NCBI RefSeq assembly: GCF_014696435.1
Contig: NZ_JACJQG010000013.1
Location: 1 to 64,000 of the forward strand
Reading direction: 5' to 3'
DNA length: 64,000 nucleotides
Source: Calothrix anomala FACHB-343
GTDB taxonomy: Bacteria > Cyanobacteriota > Cyanobacteriia > Cyanobacteriales > Nostocaceae
Every line of letters starts with the position of its first letter. The first letter of the stretch is position 1. Below the pieces are notes generated by a model. It ran no database searches. It was given only the letters and a program-made list of their open reading frames with translations, and was not told where the DNA came from. Shown here piece by piece: positions 25,279-34,116 of the stretch. The translations under genes and the position numbers were made by a program.

Positions 25279-27090
25279 TTACGGCTGAAGTTGTTGAATA
25301 AAAGATTGGGCTAGCTTGGCACAATTCGTCAGTCCTTGTTGACTACAAAGTGTATCAGCTTTCTCAAAATCTTGAATGGCCTCTTCCCTAGAGCCAAGTG
25401 CAGCGTAAACCCGGCCGCGATTAAAGTAAGCTTGGGCAAAATCTTTTTTGTGTTCGATTGCTTGAGTAAAATCGTCAATCGCTCCTTGTAATTTATTTTG
25501 GGCGGCTAAAGCGTTACCTCGGCCATCATAGGCGATCGCGGCGATATCTGGTTTATTAGTGGTTAATTGTAGAGCTTGGTTATAATCAGCGATCGCCTTA
25601 TTGTAATCTTGAAATTGTTCAATATATAAAACACCCCGGTTAATATAAGCCTGAGGATCGTTGAGATTTAAGTCTATTAACTTAGTAAAATCTGCCAATG
25701 CTCCGTCTTTATTTTTTAAATTACGCCGCGCATTAGCTCGATTTAAGTAAGCATCACCATACATAGCATTAAGCTTAATGGCTTGCGTGCATTGCTCTTC
25801 GGCTTTCTGGGGTTGTTGTAGCAGCAAAAGTGCAGCACAGTGACGACTATAAGCTTCAAAATAATTTTTATTTAATTCAATCGCTTTGCTTGCATCTTCC
25901 GCCGCACGTTGAAAGTTACTCGCCAAAAAGTGAGCATTTGCTCGTTCATAATATGCTTCCGCATACTTAGGATTAAGCTTGATAGCTTGAGTGAATTCTT
26001 TAATCGCTTCTGACTTATCTTTTTTCTCTAATTTTTCTCGTCCCCGTTCATAAAATGCTACTGCTTGGGTTATCGGTAGCTGACGATATACAGCAAAACC
26101 AATTCCGGAAACTGCAATTAATCCGATTACCCCAATGACAATAGATGGTTTGACGGGAATTTTTAACGGTATTGGATTATTTTTACTAATTTTTGTGGGC
26201 AGTGGTGAAAAACCTGGAGAATAAGCCGCGATTTTACTTAAATCTGCCAGTACTTCACTAGCTGCTTGGTAACGGCTGCGCCAATCAGCCACAACCATTT
26301 TATCAATCACATCTGCCAAAGCCGGACTAACTTTAACTTGGTTGCGCCAAACTATTTCGCCAGGTGTAGGACTGCTGTTACCGCGCAGCTTGGTTAAATC
26401 ATGGGCTGGTAAACCCAACAGCGCTTGGATAGCAATCATTCCCAAAGCATAAATATCACTGTTGAATTGGGGAAAACCATGAAATTGTTCCATTGGCATA
26501 TAAGCCGCAGTTCCAACAGCCGCAGTGGGTGTCAATTGTCCATGCGGAATTTGCGCGTTGATTTCTTTAACTGCACCAAAATCAATTAATACTAATCTTC
26601 TATCAGTAGAGCGGCGCATTAAATTAGATGGTTTAATATCGCGGTGAATCACTCCCTGACTATGTACAAATACTAAAATGCTTAAAACTTCTGTTAATAG
26701 CTGGGTAACTTGCTGTTCATGCCAAGGTTGATGTGGTTGTATTTCTTGGTGTAAAGGATGACCATCAATTAATTGCTGAACTAAGTAAAATTCTTTATCT
26801 TGCTCAAATTCTGCTAATAAAGTGGGTATTTGGTCATGTCTACCCAATTTTTCTAATATTTCTGCTTCTTTTTTAAATAATCGGCGCGCCGCACTTAAGG
26901 CTAAAGGGTCTTGGCTTGAGTAGCTCAGCTGCTTAACCACGCATTGCGGATGAGTTGGACGCTTGAGATCTTTTGCCAAAAAGGTTTTTCCAAAGGCCCC
27001 TCCGCCCAAGACTTGAACTATTTCATAACGTCCGTCCAAGAGTTGACCGATCATGGTATTTTTGCTGCTACTGTTAGCTAATTTTAACAC
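25279..27090 (-). CDS. Membrane-bound Ser/Thr protein kinase with TPR repeats
   Basis: A 603-residue Hanks-type kinase. Kinase domain residues ~15-290: Gly-rich loop LGGGAFGKTF, ATP-binding K53 (CVVKQL), catalytic HRDIKPSN with D151, and DFG motif D170 (LIDFGAVKE). One membrane helix lies near 312-332 (VIGVIGLIAVSGIGFAV). Residues ~340-595 are tandem TPRs (AIKEFTQAIKLNPKYAEAYYERANAH type), predicted outside the cytoplasm. Met13 (MIGQLLDGRYEI) is a possible alternative start. It lies 219 bp upstream of the sigma-like gene in the same direction. Confidence 0.92.
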   Translation of the reverse strand: MLKLANSSSKNTMIGQLLDGRYEIVQVLGGGAFGKTFLAKDLKRPTHPQCVVKQLSYSSQDPLALSAARRLFKKEAEILEKLGRHDQIPTLLAEFEQDKEFYLVQQLIDGHPLHQEIQPHQPWHEQQVTQLLTEVLSILVFVHSQGVIHRDIKPSNLMRRSTDRRLVLIDFGAVKEINAQIPHGQLTPTAAVGTAAYMPMEQFHGFPQFNSDIYALGMIAIQALLGLPAHDLTKLRGNSSPTPGEIVWRNQVKVSPALADVIDKMVVADWRSRYQAASEVLADLSKIAAYSPGFSPLPTKISKNNPIPLKIPVKPSIVIGVIGLIAVSGIGFAVYRQLPITQAVAFYERGREKLEKKDKSEAIKEFTQAIKLNPKYAEAYYERANAHFLASNFQRAAEDASKAIELNKNYFEAYSRHCAALLLLQQPQKAEEQCTQAIKLNAMYGDAYLNRANARRNLKNKDGALADFTKLIDLNLNDPQAYINRGVLYIEQFQDYNKAIADYNQALQLTTNKPDIAAIAYDGRGNALAAQNKLQGAIDDFTQAIEHKKDFAQAYFNRGRVYAALGSREEAIQDFEKADTLCSQQGLTNCAKLAQSFIQQLQP

Positions 27091-27424
27091 TGATAATAAT
27101 ATTTCGTACTGAAATAAAAATCAGCGATCGCGATCGCATTCATCTTATTTTTCCAGCATAAGTGAGAAAATAAGATATTTGGACTATCTTATCCGTAATG
27201 TGCCAAAAGCTGCCACAAATTCAGTATTTTACAACAACCAAACATTTGACAGCTTCATGTACCAGTGTATCTTCTGAGACTGGGCTTGCTGCTGCAAGGT
27301 TGTAAATAAGCTAATACGCATCTAAATTGCGTAACTACTAATAAGGGCTGTCAACAGTCAACAGTCAACAGCCCTCACAATGGATTGTGCAACTTCAAAG
27401 CAGATTAGCTTAATCAATAAATAA
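27091..27424. other. Gap between kinase and DUF4079 genes
   Basis: Holds the kinase promoter region, overlapping HIP1 sites near 27124 and a TCAACAG heptamer repeat at 27347-27373. No gene seen. Confidence 0.4.
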
Positions 27425-27886
27425 TTAAGGTAAATATTTTTGCACGACAATCCAACCGGTGAGTGATACCCAAGCAAAACCGATAAATAAAATAATATTG
27501 AGAGTGACATGTAAATTTCTTACCCAAGGTCTCTCAGGGCTGATTTGCGTAGCGCTGAAAGCCGAAAGCAAAACTAAGACAACTACTAATAATCCAGCAA
27601 CCAAGTGTGATGAGTGACCCAGGGAACCAAAATGACCCAAAGTACCGATAATGCCAATGGCCAGCAGTAGCAGTACTAAGCTGACCATAGTAATACCCAT
27701 AGTAAAGTGAAGCGATCGCATTCTCCCAAGTCCGCGTTGAAACATCGGTAAACTCGGAGGCTGTTGCAAATTTCTCGCCTTATACATCCAAAAGCCAGTC
27801 GTCGCCAACATTACGTATGCCAGCAAGGATAACCCCATCGACCAAGCCGCTATTTTCCACAACCAAAGAAAAGAAGGCAAATTCAT
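27425..27886 (-). CDS. DUF4079 family membrane protein
   Basis: A 153-residue protein with four predicted membrane helices (about residues 8-30, 58-82, 88-110 and 124-147) and short loops. A His pair near the second helix (LHFTMG) and GHSSHL recall cytochrome-b561-like haem ligands, but this is only inference. The family is cyanobacterial and uncharacterised. Confidence 0.8.
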   Translation of the reverse strand: MNLPSFLWLWKIAAWSMGLSLLAYVMLATTGFWMYKARNLQQPPSLPMFQRGLGRMRSLHFTMGITMVSLVLLLLAIGIIGTLGHFGSLGHSSHLVAGLLVVVLVLLSAFSATQISPERPWVRNLHVTLNIILFIGFAWVSLTGWIVVQKYLP

Positions 27887-27936
27887 ACATTGATTGTAGA
27901 GTACAACGCGGATTAGGAGGCAGGGGGCAGGGGGAC

Positions 27937-28055
27937 AAACAATTCAAAATTCAAAATTCAAAATTCAAAATTCAAAATTAAGAATTCTATTTGACTGTTG
28001 ACTGTTGACCATTGACAGTTGACTCTTCCCCAATGCCCAATGCCCAATGCCCAAT
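27937..28055. repeat. Three short tandem arrays in a row
   Basis: ATTCAAA units (about 27941-27980), GTTGACT/CATTGACA units (about 27990-28025) and AATGCCC units (28031-28055) stand side by side between the DUF4079 and DUF1830 genes. Confidence 0.85.
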
Positions 28056-28057
28056 CA

Positions 28058-28085
28058 ACAAAAAAGGCTGCTGAACCCAGCAACC
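28058..28085 (-). terminator. Terminator of the DUF1830 gene
   Basis: On the minus strand GGTTGCTG pairs with CAGCAGCC (plus positions 28066-28085), followed by a T-run (28059-28065). It lies 25 bp past the stop codon. Confidence 0.85.
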
Positions 28086-28109
28086 CTAAAATTTGAGAAA
28101 AAAATTTTT

Positions 28110-28505
28110 TTAATCAATTGATGCTAAACCAGCTACTGATAATGGTTTTGTTGTATCTTCAATTTTTGTATTAATTGGCTGCACCAGTGGATTTTTATGA
28201 ATAGAGCCTATTGTTACATCTGAGTTGTTACTTGACTCATAAGTACCATGCTCATTAATTGCTAGGCGTATGCAAGGTATAGTATCCGATAAAATTGCAC
28301 TTGCCATCATCCCCGTATGAATTTCCATTTGACCTTCTCTAGGGGCTTCAAACACGAGCCTTTGCCCAGGAAAAACAACCCTTTCAAAATACCAATTGGG
28401 AATATTTGTGATGCGGGCAACCTGGATTTTGCTCGTGGCATTTACGTAGCAGCAGAGAATTGTCCCCGATTGCTCAGGTGGTAGTGGATCTAGTATTTGA
28501 GCCAT
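28110..28505 (-). CDS. DUF1830 family protein
   Basis: A 131-residue soluble protein with the family core ILCCYVNATSKIQVARI, TNIPNWYFERVVFPGQR and FEAPREGQMEIH. Small beta-rich cyanobacterial family of unknown function. Single gene with its own terminator. Confidence 0.85.
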   Translation of the reverse strand: MAQILDPLPPEQSGTILCCYVNATSKIQVARITNIPNWYFERVVFPGQRLVFEAPREGQMEIHTGMMASAILSDTIPCIRLAINEHGTYESSNNSDVTIGSIHKNPLVQPINTKIEDTTKPLSVAGLASID

Positions 28506-29120
28506 AACTGCTGAGGAGCTTTACGCCACAATTTTACATTACACTAGCAAAACTAACACTTGGCGATCCCCACAAGCTGTAACTCCGACTACCAACTGCA
28601 TATTTCTGCATTATTTCTATCTAAAGATAGGTGTCTAATATAAAATTTTTGTAAATATTTTTTATTTCTGTACAATTATACACTATAACAGAAGTTTTTC
28701 ATATTGATTTTTTGACAAATGCTTTGCCAATTCTCAATCCCAGTCTTGAAGAATATGGCATGGCGACGATCCCCTCACCTTTGCTTCGCCGCCACAAAAA
28801 TTTTTGCTGTCATCTCTAAAAACAGCAAAACATGACGATTCATCGCTTAATGAAGAAGGTGAATGTTATGGTAAAGCTATATGAAATATATCTTTATAAA
28901 ACCGATCTCATGGATGTCATAGCTATGAGATGCGCAGCAATTATAGCTATTTCCCCGGTTACCACGAGAGGGTTGACTTTGAGCGGACGGTAGCTGAAAT
29001 CTCCAGCGCGATCGCCATCAAAGAAAACAAGCACAACTTACACAGACAGTTTAATACTGGATGTCTCTTTCACTTTAGTTTCTCCACACAAACGGCAAGA
29101 TGGCAGTTGACGCAAGCACA
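28506..29120. other. Long gap upstream of the radical SAM gene
   Basis: AT-rich at 28600-28720. A 9-bp stem TTTTGCTGT/ACAGCAAAA lies at 28802-28830, minus-strand terminator-like. ORFs here look non-coding. The radical SAM promoter should lie at about 28850-29050. Confidence 0.4.
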
Positions 29121-30689
29121 ATGGAAAATCGAATTCTTTACGTTCGCCTTCCCTGTAACCCCATCTTTCCCATTGGGGTTGTCTACCTAAGCGATCACGT
29201 TCACAAACAGTTTCCCAATATCGAACAACGTATTTTTGATTTGGGATCTGTACCACCTTTAGATTACACATCAGCTCTAGAGCGATGTATAGATGAATTT
29301 CAACCCACACTATTAGTATTTTCTTGGCGAGATATCCAAATATACGCTCCTGTTGGTGGTCGTGGTGGTAACCCTCTACAAAATGCTTTTGAATTTTACT
29401 ATGCGAAGAATCCCCTAGTAAAATTACGCGGCGCTTTGGGAGGATTGCGAATTTTTATTGCTTACTACGTAGAATTATGGCGGAATTTGGGATTAATTAA
29501 ACGCGGTTTAAAACGCGCTCAAAAATATCAGCAATCGGCGCGAGCAATTGTTGGTGGTGGTGCAGTTAGCGTCTTCTACGAACAGTTGGGTAAAAGTTTA
29601 CCGTCAGGGACAATTATCTCTGTCGGTGAAGGGGAAACTCTGTTAGAAAAATTTTTAAGTGGAAAAGAGTTTCGGGATGAACGCTGTTATGTCGTGGGTG
29701 AAAATCAACCCCGACAACGGCTAATTCACGAACAACCCACCCCACTGGAAAAATCTGCCTGTAACTACGACTATATCGAAAGCATCTGGCCGGAATTTAA
29801 CTATTATCTCCAAAGCCAAGACTTTTATATCGGCGTGCAAACCAAGCGCGGCTGTCCCCATAACTGCTGTTATTGTGTATACACCGTAGTCGAAGGTAAA
29901 CAGGTACGGATTAATCCCGCAGATGAAGTTGTAGCCGAGATGCGCCAATTGTACGATCGCGGAATTCGCAATTTCTGGTTTACTGATGCTCAATTCATCC
30001 CTGCTAAGAGATTTATCGATGATGCAGTAGAACTTTTACAGAAAATCGTCGATTCTGGGATGACAGACATCCATTGGGCAGCATACATCAGAGCCGACAA
30101 CCTCACACCCCAGTTGTGCGACTTGATGGCGAAAACCGGGATGAATTACTTTGAAATCGGGATTACCAGTGGTTCTCAAGAACTCGTGCGGAAAATGCGC
30201 ATGGGCTATAACCTGCGTACTGTCTTACAAAACTGTCGCGATTTAAAAGCTGCTGGTTTTAATGACTTAGTTTCCGTCAACTACTCCTTTAACGTCATTG
30301 ACGAACGTCCCGAAACCATCCGCCAAACCATCGCTTATCACCGCGAACTCGAACGGATTTTTGGCGCAGATAAAGTTGAACCGGCGATTTTCTTTATTGG
30401 CTTACAACCCCATACCCACTTAGAAGAATATGCCTTTAAAAAAGGTATTCTCAAACCAGGGTATAATCCCATGAGCTTGATGCCTTGGACAGCCAAAAAA
30501 CTTTTGTGGAATCCAGAACCCCTTGGTTCCTTCTTTGGCGAAGTCTGCTTACAAGCTTGGCGACAAAACCCCAATGACTTTGGGCGCGAAGTCATGAACA
30601 TCTTAGAAGAGAAATTGGGTTGTGCTGATTTAGAGGAAGCACTATCTGCACCAATTGAGAAAAACGAGAAACAGTTGGTAGGTGTTTAA
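29121..30689 (+). CDS. B12-binding-type radical SAM protein (PSII high-light acclimation family likely)
   Basis: About 522 residues from ATG 29121 (MENRILYVRLPCNP); an in-frame ATG lies 21 bp upstream at 29100. The N-terminal half has a cobalamin-binding-like Rossmann part (AIVGGGAVSVFYEQLG, ISVGEGETLLEKFL). The radical SAM domain follows, with the cluster motif RGCPHNCCYC (CxxxCxxC) and the downstream ITSGSQELVRKMRMGY. I recall this cyanobacterial family being named photosystem II high light acclimation radical SAM protein, but I cannot verify it here. Single gene, with a terminator at 30799. Confidence 0.85.
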   Translation: MENRILYVRLPCNPIFPIGVVYLSDHVHKQFPNIEQRIFDLGSVPPLDYTSALERCIDEFQPTLLVFSWRDIQIYAPVGGRGGNPLQNAFEFYYAKNPLVKLRGALGGLRIFIAYYVELWRNLGLIKRGLKRAQKYQQSARAIVGGGAVSVFYEQLGKSLPSGTIISVGEGETLLEKFLSGKEFRDERCYVVGENQPRQRLIHEQPTPLEKSACNYDYIESIWPEFNYYLQSQDFYIGVQTKRGCPHNCCYCVYTVVEGKQVRINPADEVVAEMRQLYDRGIRNFWFTDAQFIPAKRFIDDAVELLQKIVDSGMTDIHWAAYIRADNLTPQLCDLMAKTGMNYFEIGITSGSQELVRKMRMGYNLRTVLQNCRDLKAAGFNDLVSVNYSFNVIDERPETIRQTIAYHRELERIFGADKVEPAIFFIGLQPHTHLEEYAFKKGILKPGYNPMSLMPWTAKKLLWNPEPLGSFFGEVCLQAWRQNPNDFGREVMNILEEKLGCADLEEALSAPIEKNEKQLVGV

Positions 30690-30798
30690 TGAAAGCGGCG
30701 GGAAACTCCGATCCGTGGGTGGAGAGGGACAACCGCCCCGCCGCTTGGGGCATAGGGCATTGGGCATTGGTAATTTCTTTGCCCCATTCCCCTTGCCC

Positions 30799-30835
30799 AA
30801 AAACTCCATCCCCTGGTGGGTGGAGTTTTTCATTT
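30799..30835 (+). terminator. Terminator after the radical SAM gene
   Basis: AAAAACTCCA (30799-30808) pairs with TGGAGTTTTT (30821-30830), followed by CATTTTTG. Confidence 0.8.
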
Positions 30836-30995
30836 TTGAACCGCAGAGAACACAGAGAACACAGAGTTAAGAGCAAAGAATTTTACCGCCAACGCTTGAT
30901 ATACTGTTGATTTTCTTGATTGAGACAATCTTAATTAACAGATTTTTTGTACTAGTGGACTGTCTAGAATAAAGTAGTGCATTAGTCAAACTCTT

Positions 30996-31044
30996 GTGGG
31001 ATGGGCGTCTCGCCCGTCCTGGGCGGACAAGATGTCCACCCCAC
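30996..31044. repeat. Dispersed GGGCGGACAAGATG palindrome
   Basis: TGTGGGATGGGCGTCTCGCC and GGCGGACAAGATGTCCACCC are imperfect inverted arms ending in CCCCACA. I recall related sequences as common repeats in filamentous cyanobacteria. Confidence 0.65.
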
Positions 31045-31318
31045 AAAAAAATCACTCTTTCCCATGCCCAATGCCCAATGCCCCATGCCCATTTTCTAGC
31101 TAGAGTGAGTCAGAATAGCGATCGCGTAAAATAATTAGCCAGCCAATTTCTGCTGTTTTTGGCAGATAAAGTTGTTCTCGCTCCATAGCAGCAACTTGAG
31201 CAATAATTTCTGCTATATAGCGTAATTCGTACCTCAAAAAGTAAACTTAAAAGAGTTATAGATACAAATTTACAATTCTTTACTTTATCCGCCTTGGCGG
31301 TGAAATTAAATAAACCTC
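31045..31318. other. Gap before the DICT gene
   Basis: Starts with an ATGCCCA repeat (31063-31092). A 45-codon minus-strand frame with a TTG start (31237 to the stop at 31100) encodes ELRYIAEIIAQVAAMEREQL and looks protein-like; it may be a gene remnant. Confidence 0.35.
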
Positions 31319-32710
31319 ATGTTAGAAGGCTCAATACTCCAACAATTAGAAAGTATTCATCGCCGTAGTACTCGACCAATTCGGTTTGGCGTGTACTACA
31401 AAAATACCCTAGTTGCCTTGTGTCATGCCCTAGAAGACCATATCCTCAAAGATGATGGTCAACCTTTAGTCATAACTGCCTTCCAACGAGGTAAATGGTA
31501 TCTCCAAGAAGCAGAAAGATACGCAGACATCGCTCAACACAGCCGCCAGATAGTAATTATGGCAGCCCCTGATGGTGGCTTTGGCGAACATCCTACCAGT
31601 CAATTAGCTAATGTAGACTTAGTTGCCTTAGATCCAGGCGATGCCGTAGCGCAAGAGTGGCATTTAATTATTCTTTCACCTAAATACACAGCAATGGTAA
31701 TTTGTCAAGAATTATCAGAAGCTGATTATGGTGGTGGCGGGTTACCTGCATCGGACTTAGAGCGCAAATTCTACGGTTTATGGACATTTGAACCAGAGTT
31801 AGTTAGAGAGACAGCAGAATTAGCGATCGCTCATATTAAACCATACAACCCCGAACTCGCAGACAAACTCACCGCCCAGAAAAATTCCATTCAGCCCAGC
31901 TTTGTCACCCCAGAAGATTTGAGTACTGTTGTCTCCCTGGTGGTACATTACCTGCAAGATGGGCAGGAACATTTACCCGTTCCCACAGCCCCGCGTCAAA
32001 AAGTCCTAGATAACAACTTGGTTTCTAACGAAATTCAAGCATTCTTGCGGATGGCGCAATTAATTGATTTAGCAGATATTAATAACCCAATGGCGGCGGC
32101 GGAAGTCGTAGCCCTCTCAGAAACAATGGGGCAACTGTTAAATCTTCCCGCATGGCAAATTAAAAGATTGCGCCTAGCCGCCCTACTACACCGCATAGAT
32201 CCTTTACAAAAAGCCGAAAGCGTTCTCGTAGCTGGTAGTTCTAGACGTTACCCAGAAGAATCCGCCAATCCTCCAAGCTGTCCCCTAGTACCTGGCGCAC
32301 AAGTATTGCGCACCATGCCCAGATTACGCGCAATTGCCCAAATTATTACCCATCAAACCGAATGGTGGGATGGTACAGGCGAACCAGCAGGTTTAGCCGG
32401 AGATGAAATTCCCCTAGAATCGCGAATTTTATCCTTAGTCGCAGACTTTCAATGGCGAGTTAATCAGAAAAAATTAGCCCAAATCAGCCGCGAAGAAATT
32501 TTTACTCAAGCTTTAGATGAGTGCAAACAACAAGCAAACCGCTTTGACCCTAAACTAATAGATACCCTAACTTTGTTAGTCATGGGTTTGCAACAAGGAC
32601 TCGACTTAACCCTAATAGAAACCAAAGTCAGTGCCGGTATGTGGCTTATAGATTCCCGATGGGATAGCCAAAGCAAGACTAGTCAGGAAATTGGTAGTTA
32701 CCCGCAATGA
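31319..32710 (+). CDS. DICT sensor protein with degenerate HD-GYP-like domain
   Basis: 463 residues. The N-terminal ~195 match a DICT sensory domain (STRPIRFGVYYKNTLVALCHALEDHI; WHLIILSPKYTAMVICQE; FYGLWTFEPELV). The C-terminal part resembles HD-GYP (LAALLHRID and HQTEWWDGTGEPAGLAGDEIPLESRILSLVADF), but the HD pair reads HR and several metal ligands are missing, so it is probably a binding or scaffold domain rather than a c-di-GMP phosphodiesterase. It overlaps the next gene by 4 bp (ATGA), indicating translational coupling. Confidence 0.85.
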   Translation: MLEGSILQQLESIHRRSTRPIRFGVYYKNTLVALCHALEDHILKDDGQPLVITAFQRGKWYLQEAERYADIAQHSRQIVIMAAPDGGFGEHPTSQLANVDLVALDPGDAVAQEWHLIILSPKYTAMVICQELSEADYGGGGLPASDLERKFYGLWTFEPELVRETAELAIAHIKPYNPELADKLTAQKNSIQPSFVTPEDLSTVVSLVVHYLQDGQEHLPVPTAPRQKVLDNNLVSNEIQAFLRMAQLIDLADINNPMAAAEVVALSETMGQLLNLPAWQIKRLRLAALLHRIDPLQKAESVLVAGSSRRYPEESANPPSCPLVPGAQVLRTMPRLRAIAQIITHQTEWWDGTGEPAGLAGDEIPLESRILSLVADFQWRVNQKKLAQISREEIFTQALDECKQQANRFDPKLIDTLTLLVMGLQQGLDLTLIETKVSAGMWLIDSRWDSQSKTSQEIGSYPQ

Positions 32711-33342
32711 ATATTGAAGCGATTAAATTAGGAAACCTCAAACAACTTTCAGGGGCAAATTTAGAAGACGAAGAACTCTGTCAACTAGATTTAAGCCGGA
32801 TTAATCTTGCAGGCGCTACCCTTGTTGGTACAAATTTCACAGGTTCCAAACTCGAAGGCGGGCATTTAGAAGGCGCAAATTTGATGGGCGCAAACCTCCA
32901 AGCCACCGACTTGCGGGCAAATCTTATGGGCGCAAACCTGATGCAAGCAGATTTAACTGGTGCTGACTTGCGTGGTAGCAATTTACGCGGCGCTAACTTC
33001 ATGGGTGCAACACTTGCTGATGTATCCTTGGCTGGTGCTTTCTTGAGTGGTGCTAATTTAATGAACGTCAATTTGCAAGGCGTTGATTTACGTGGCGCTG
33101 ATTTACGCGGTGCTAACCTAACGGGTGCTAATCTCAAAGGTGCAGATTTAAGCCGCGCTGATTTGCAAGGGGCGTTATTAAGTCAAGCCAATCTCGAAGA
33201 AGCCGATTTACGCGGTGCCAACCTCGCCGGGGCTAATTTTACAGGCGCAAATTTATTATGTGCTGAATTAGAAGGAGCAAATTTAAATGGCGTAAATTTA
33301 GATAAAGCTTGCGTAGTCGGCACAGTTGTGGAGAAAATTTAA
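32707..33342 (+). CDS. Pentapeptide repeat protein
   Basis: 211 residues. Nearly all of it from about residue 25 consists of A(D/N)LxG-type pentapeptides (GANLMGANLQATDLRANLMG), forming a right-handed quadrilateral beta-helix. Start overlaps the stop of the DICT gene. Function unknown; pairing with the DICT protein suggests a joint signalling role (inference). A 12-bp hairpin follows at 33357-33389. Confidence 0.92.
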   Translation: MNIEAIKLGNLKQLSGANLEDEELCQLDLSRINLAGATLVGTNFTGSKLEGGHLEGANLMGANLQATDLRANLMGANLMQADLTGADLRGSNLRGANFMGATLADVSLAGAFLSGANLMNVNLQGVDLRGADLRGANLTGANLKGADLSRADLQGALLSQANLEEADLRGANLAGANFTGANLLCAELEGANLNGVNLDKACVVGTVVEKI

Positions 33343-33356
33343 CTTAACTACAAATA

Positions 33357-33389
33357 TTTTCAGGTAAATACACTACGTTTACCTGAAAA
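33357..33389. terminator. Perfect hairpin between convergent units
   Basis: TTTTCAGGTAAA (33357-33368) pairs with TTTACCTGAAAA (33378-33389). No long T-run outside the stem, but the arms carry T/A-rich ends and could stop transcripts from both sides. Confidence 0.6.
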
Positions 33390-33447
33390 CTCTACAATTG
33401 AAATCTAATCAACTATTTTAATGAAAAACAGGAATTTTTTGGCTTTT

Positions 33448-33570
33448 TCATAACCAGATGCGCGTAATAGAATAGGCATCAAAAGCCGAATCGCGGCTCA
33501 CTAAAACCAGGCGATGATTCATCACTTGCGCTACCAAAATCCGATCAAATGGATCTCGATGATGTATAGC
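33448..33570 (-). pseudogene. VapC-type PIN toxin remnant (C-terminal ~40 residues)
   Basis: The minus strand reads IHHRDPFDRILVAQVMN..LVLVSRDSAFDAYSITRIWL and a stop. This is the C-terminal part of a PIN-domain VapC toxin (HHRDPFDRLL and the conserved Asp in SRD are typical). The frame breaks at 33571, where TTGACAG repeats begin, and the N-terminal two thirds are absent. The antitoxin gene lies on the far side of the inserted DNA. Confidence 0.75.
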
Positions 33571-33828
33571 TGTTGACAGTTGACAGTTGACAGACTTAAA
33601 AGCCTTTTATTGTCAGGGTTTTATCTTAGGTTGATGTCCTAATCTATCTGGCTACAGCTATAGCAGTATGGTTCAGTTAGCGTCAGACAACTGATTTAGC
33701 GTAGGTTGGGTTGAGGGACGAAACCCAACATTTTCGGCGCTTTGTTGGGTTTCACTCCGTTCAAACGCCAGTTGCTACAACGGGGGAACCCCCGCAACGC
33801 ACTGGCTCCCCAACCTACATTTATCCTT
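33571..33828. repeat. Inserted repeat cluster separating vapB from the vapC remnant
   Basis: About 258 bp holding TTGACAG heptamers, a TAGGTTGGGTTGAGGGACGA palindrome (33700-33732), a second GTTGGGTTTC arm and a GGGGGAACCCCCG hairpin near 33781. Left and right edges are set by where the vapC and vapB coding similarity stop. Confidence 0.65.
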
Positions 33829-34047
33829 ATATTCTTTCATATCCTCAAGTGGCTCATCAAAGTCATCAGGTAGCGGTAAAACAAACATATCTTTCATTGT
33901 TCCCGCAACACGAAATTTCTTTGTCAGTTGTTCTTGGGTAGACTGTTTAGCGTGCTTCTCTAACAAAAACTCAATATAATGAAGCACTTCTGTCTGAAGA
34001 GATTCAGGGAGTTCTTCTAGTTTTTGTAAAATTAATGGCTCTATCAT
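33775..34047 (-). CDS. DUF2281-type antitoxin (VapB-like), altered C-terminus
   Basis: A 90-residue frame. Residues 1-73 match the DUF2281 antitoxin pattern: MIEPLILQKLEELPESLQTE, VLHYIEFLLEKHA, then VLPLPDDFDEPLEDMKEY. The final ~17 residues (KDKCRLGSQC...) come from the inserted repeat, where the native protein would end and vapC begin. Probably an orphan antitoxin after loss of its toxin. Confidence 0.75.
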   Translation of the reverse strand: MIEPLILQKLEELPESLQTEVLHYIEFLLEKHAKQSTQEQLTKKFRVAGTMKDMFVLPLPDDFDEPLEDMKEYKDKCRLGSQCVAGVPPL

Positions 34048-34116
34048 TATGTATTTTCCTGATTAATCTTTACTCAAAAAATCATAGCTGTCTATGTTGT
34101 CTAATATTAAAAATTA

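Noticed and set aside
28930-29190. 86-codon ORF before the radical SAM gene
   Set aside because: Overlaps the radical SAM start in another frame and resembles no protein.
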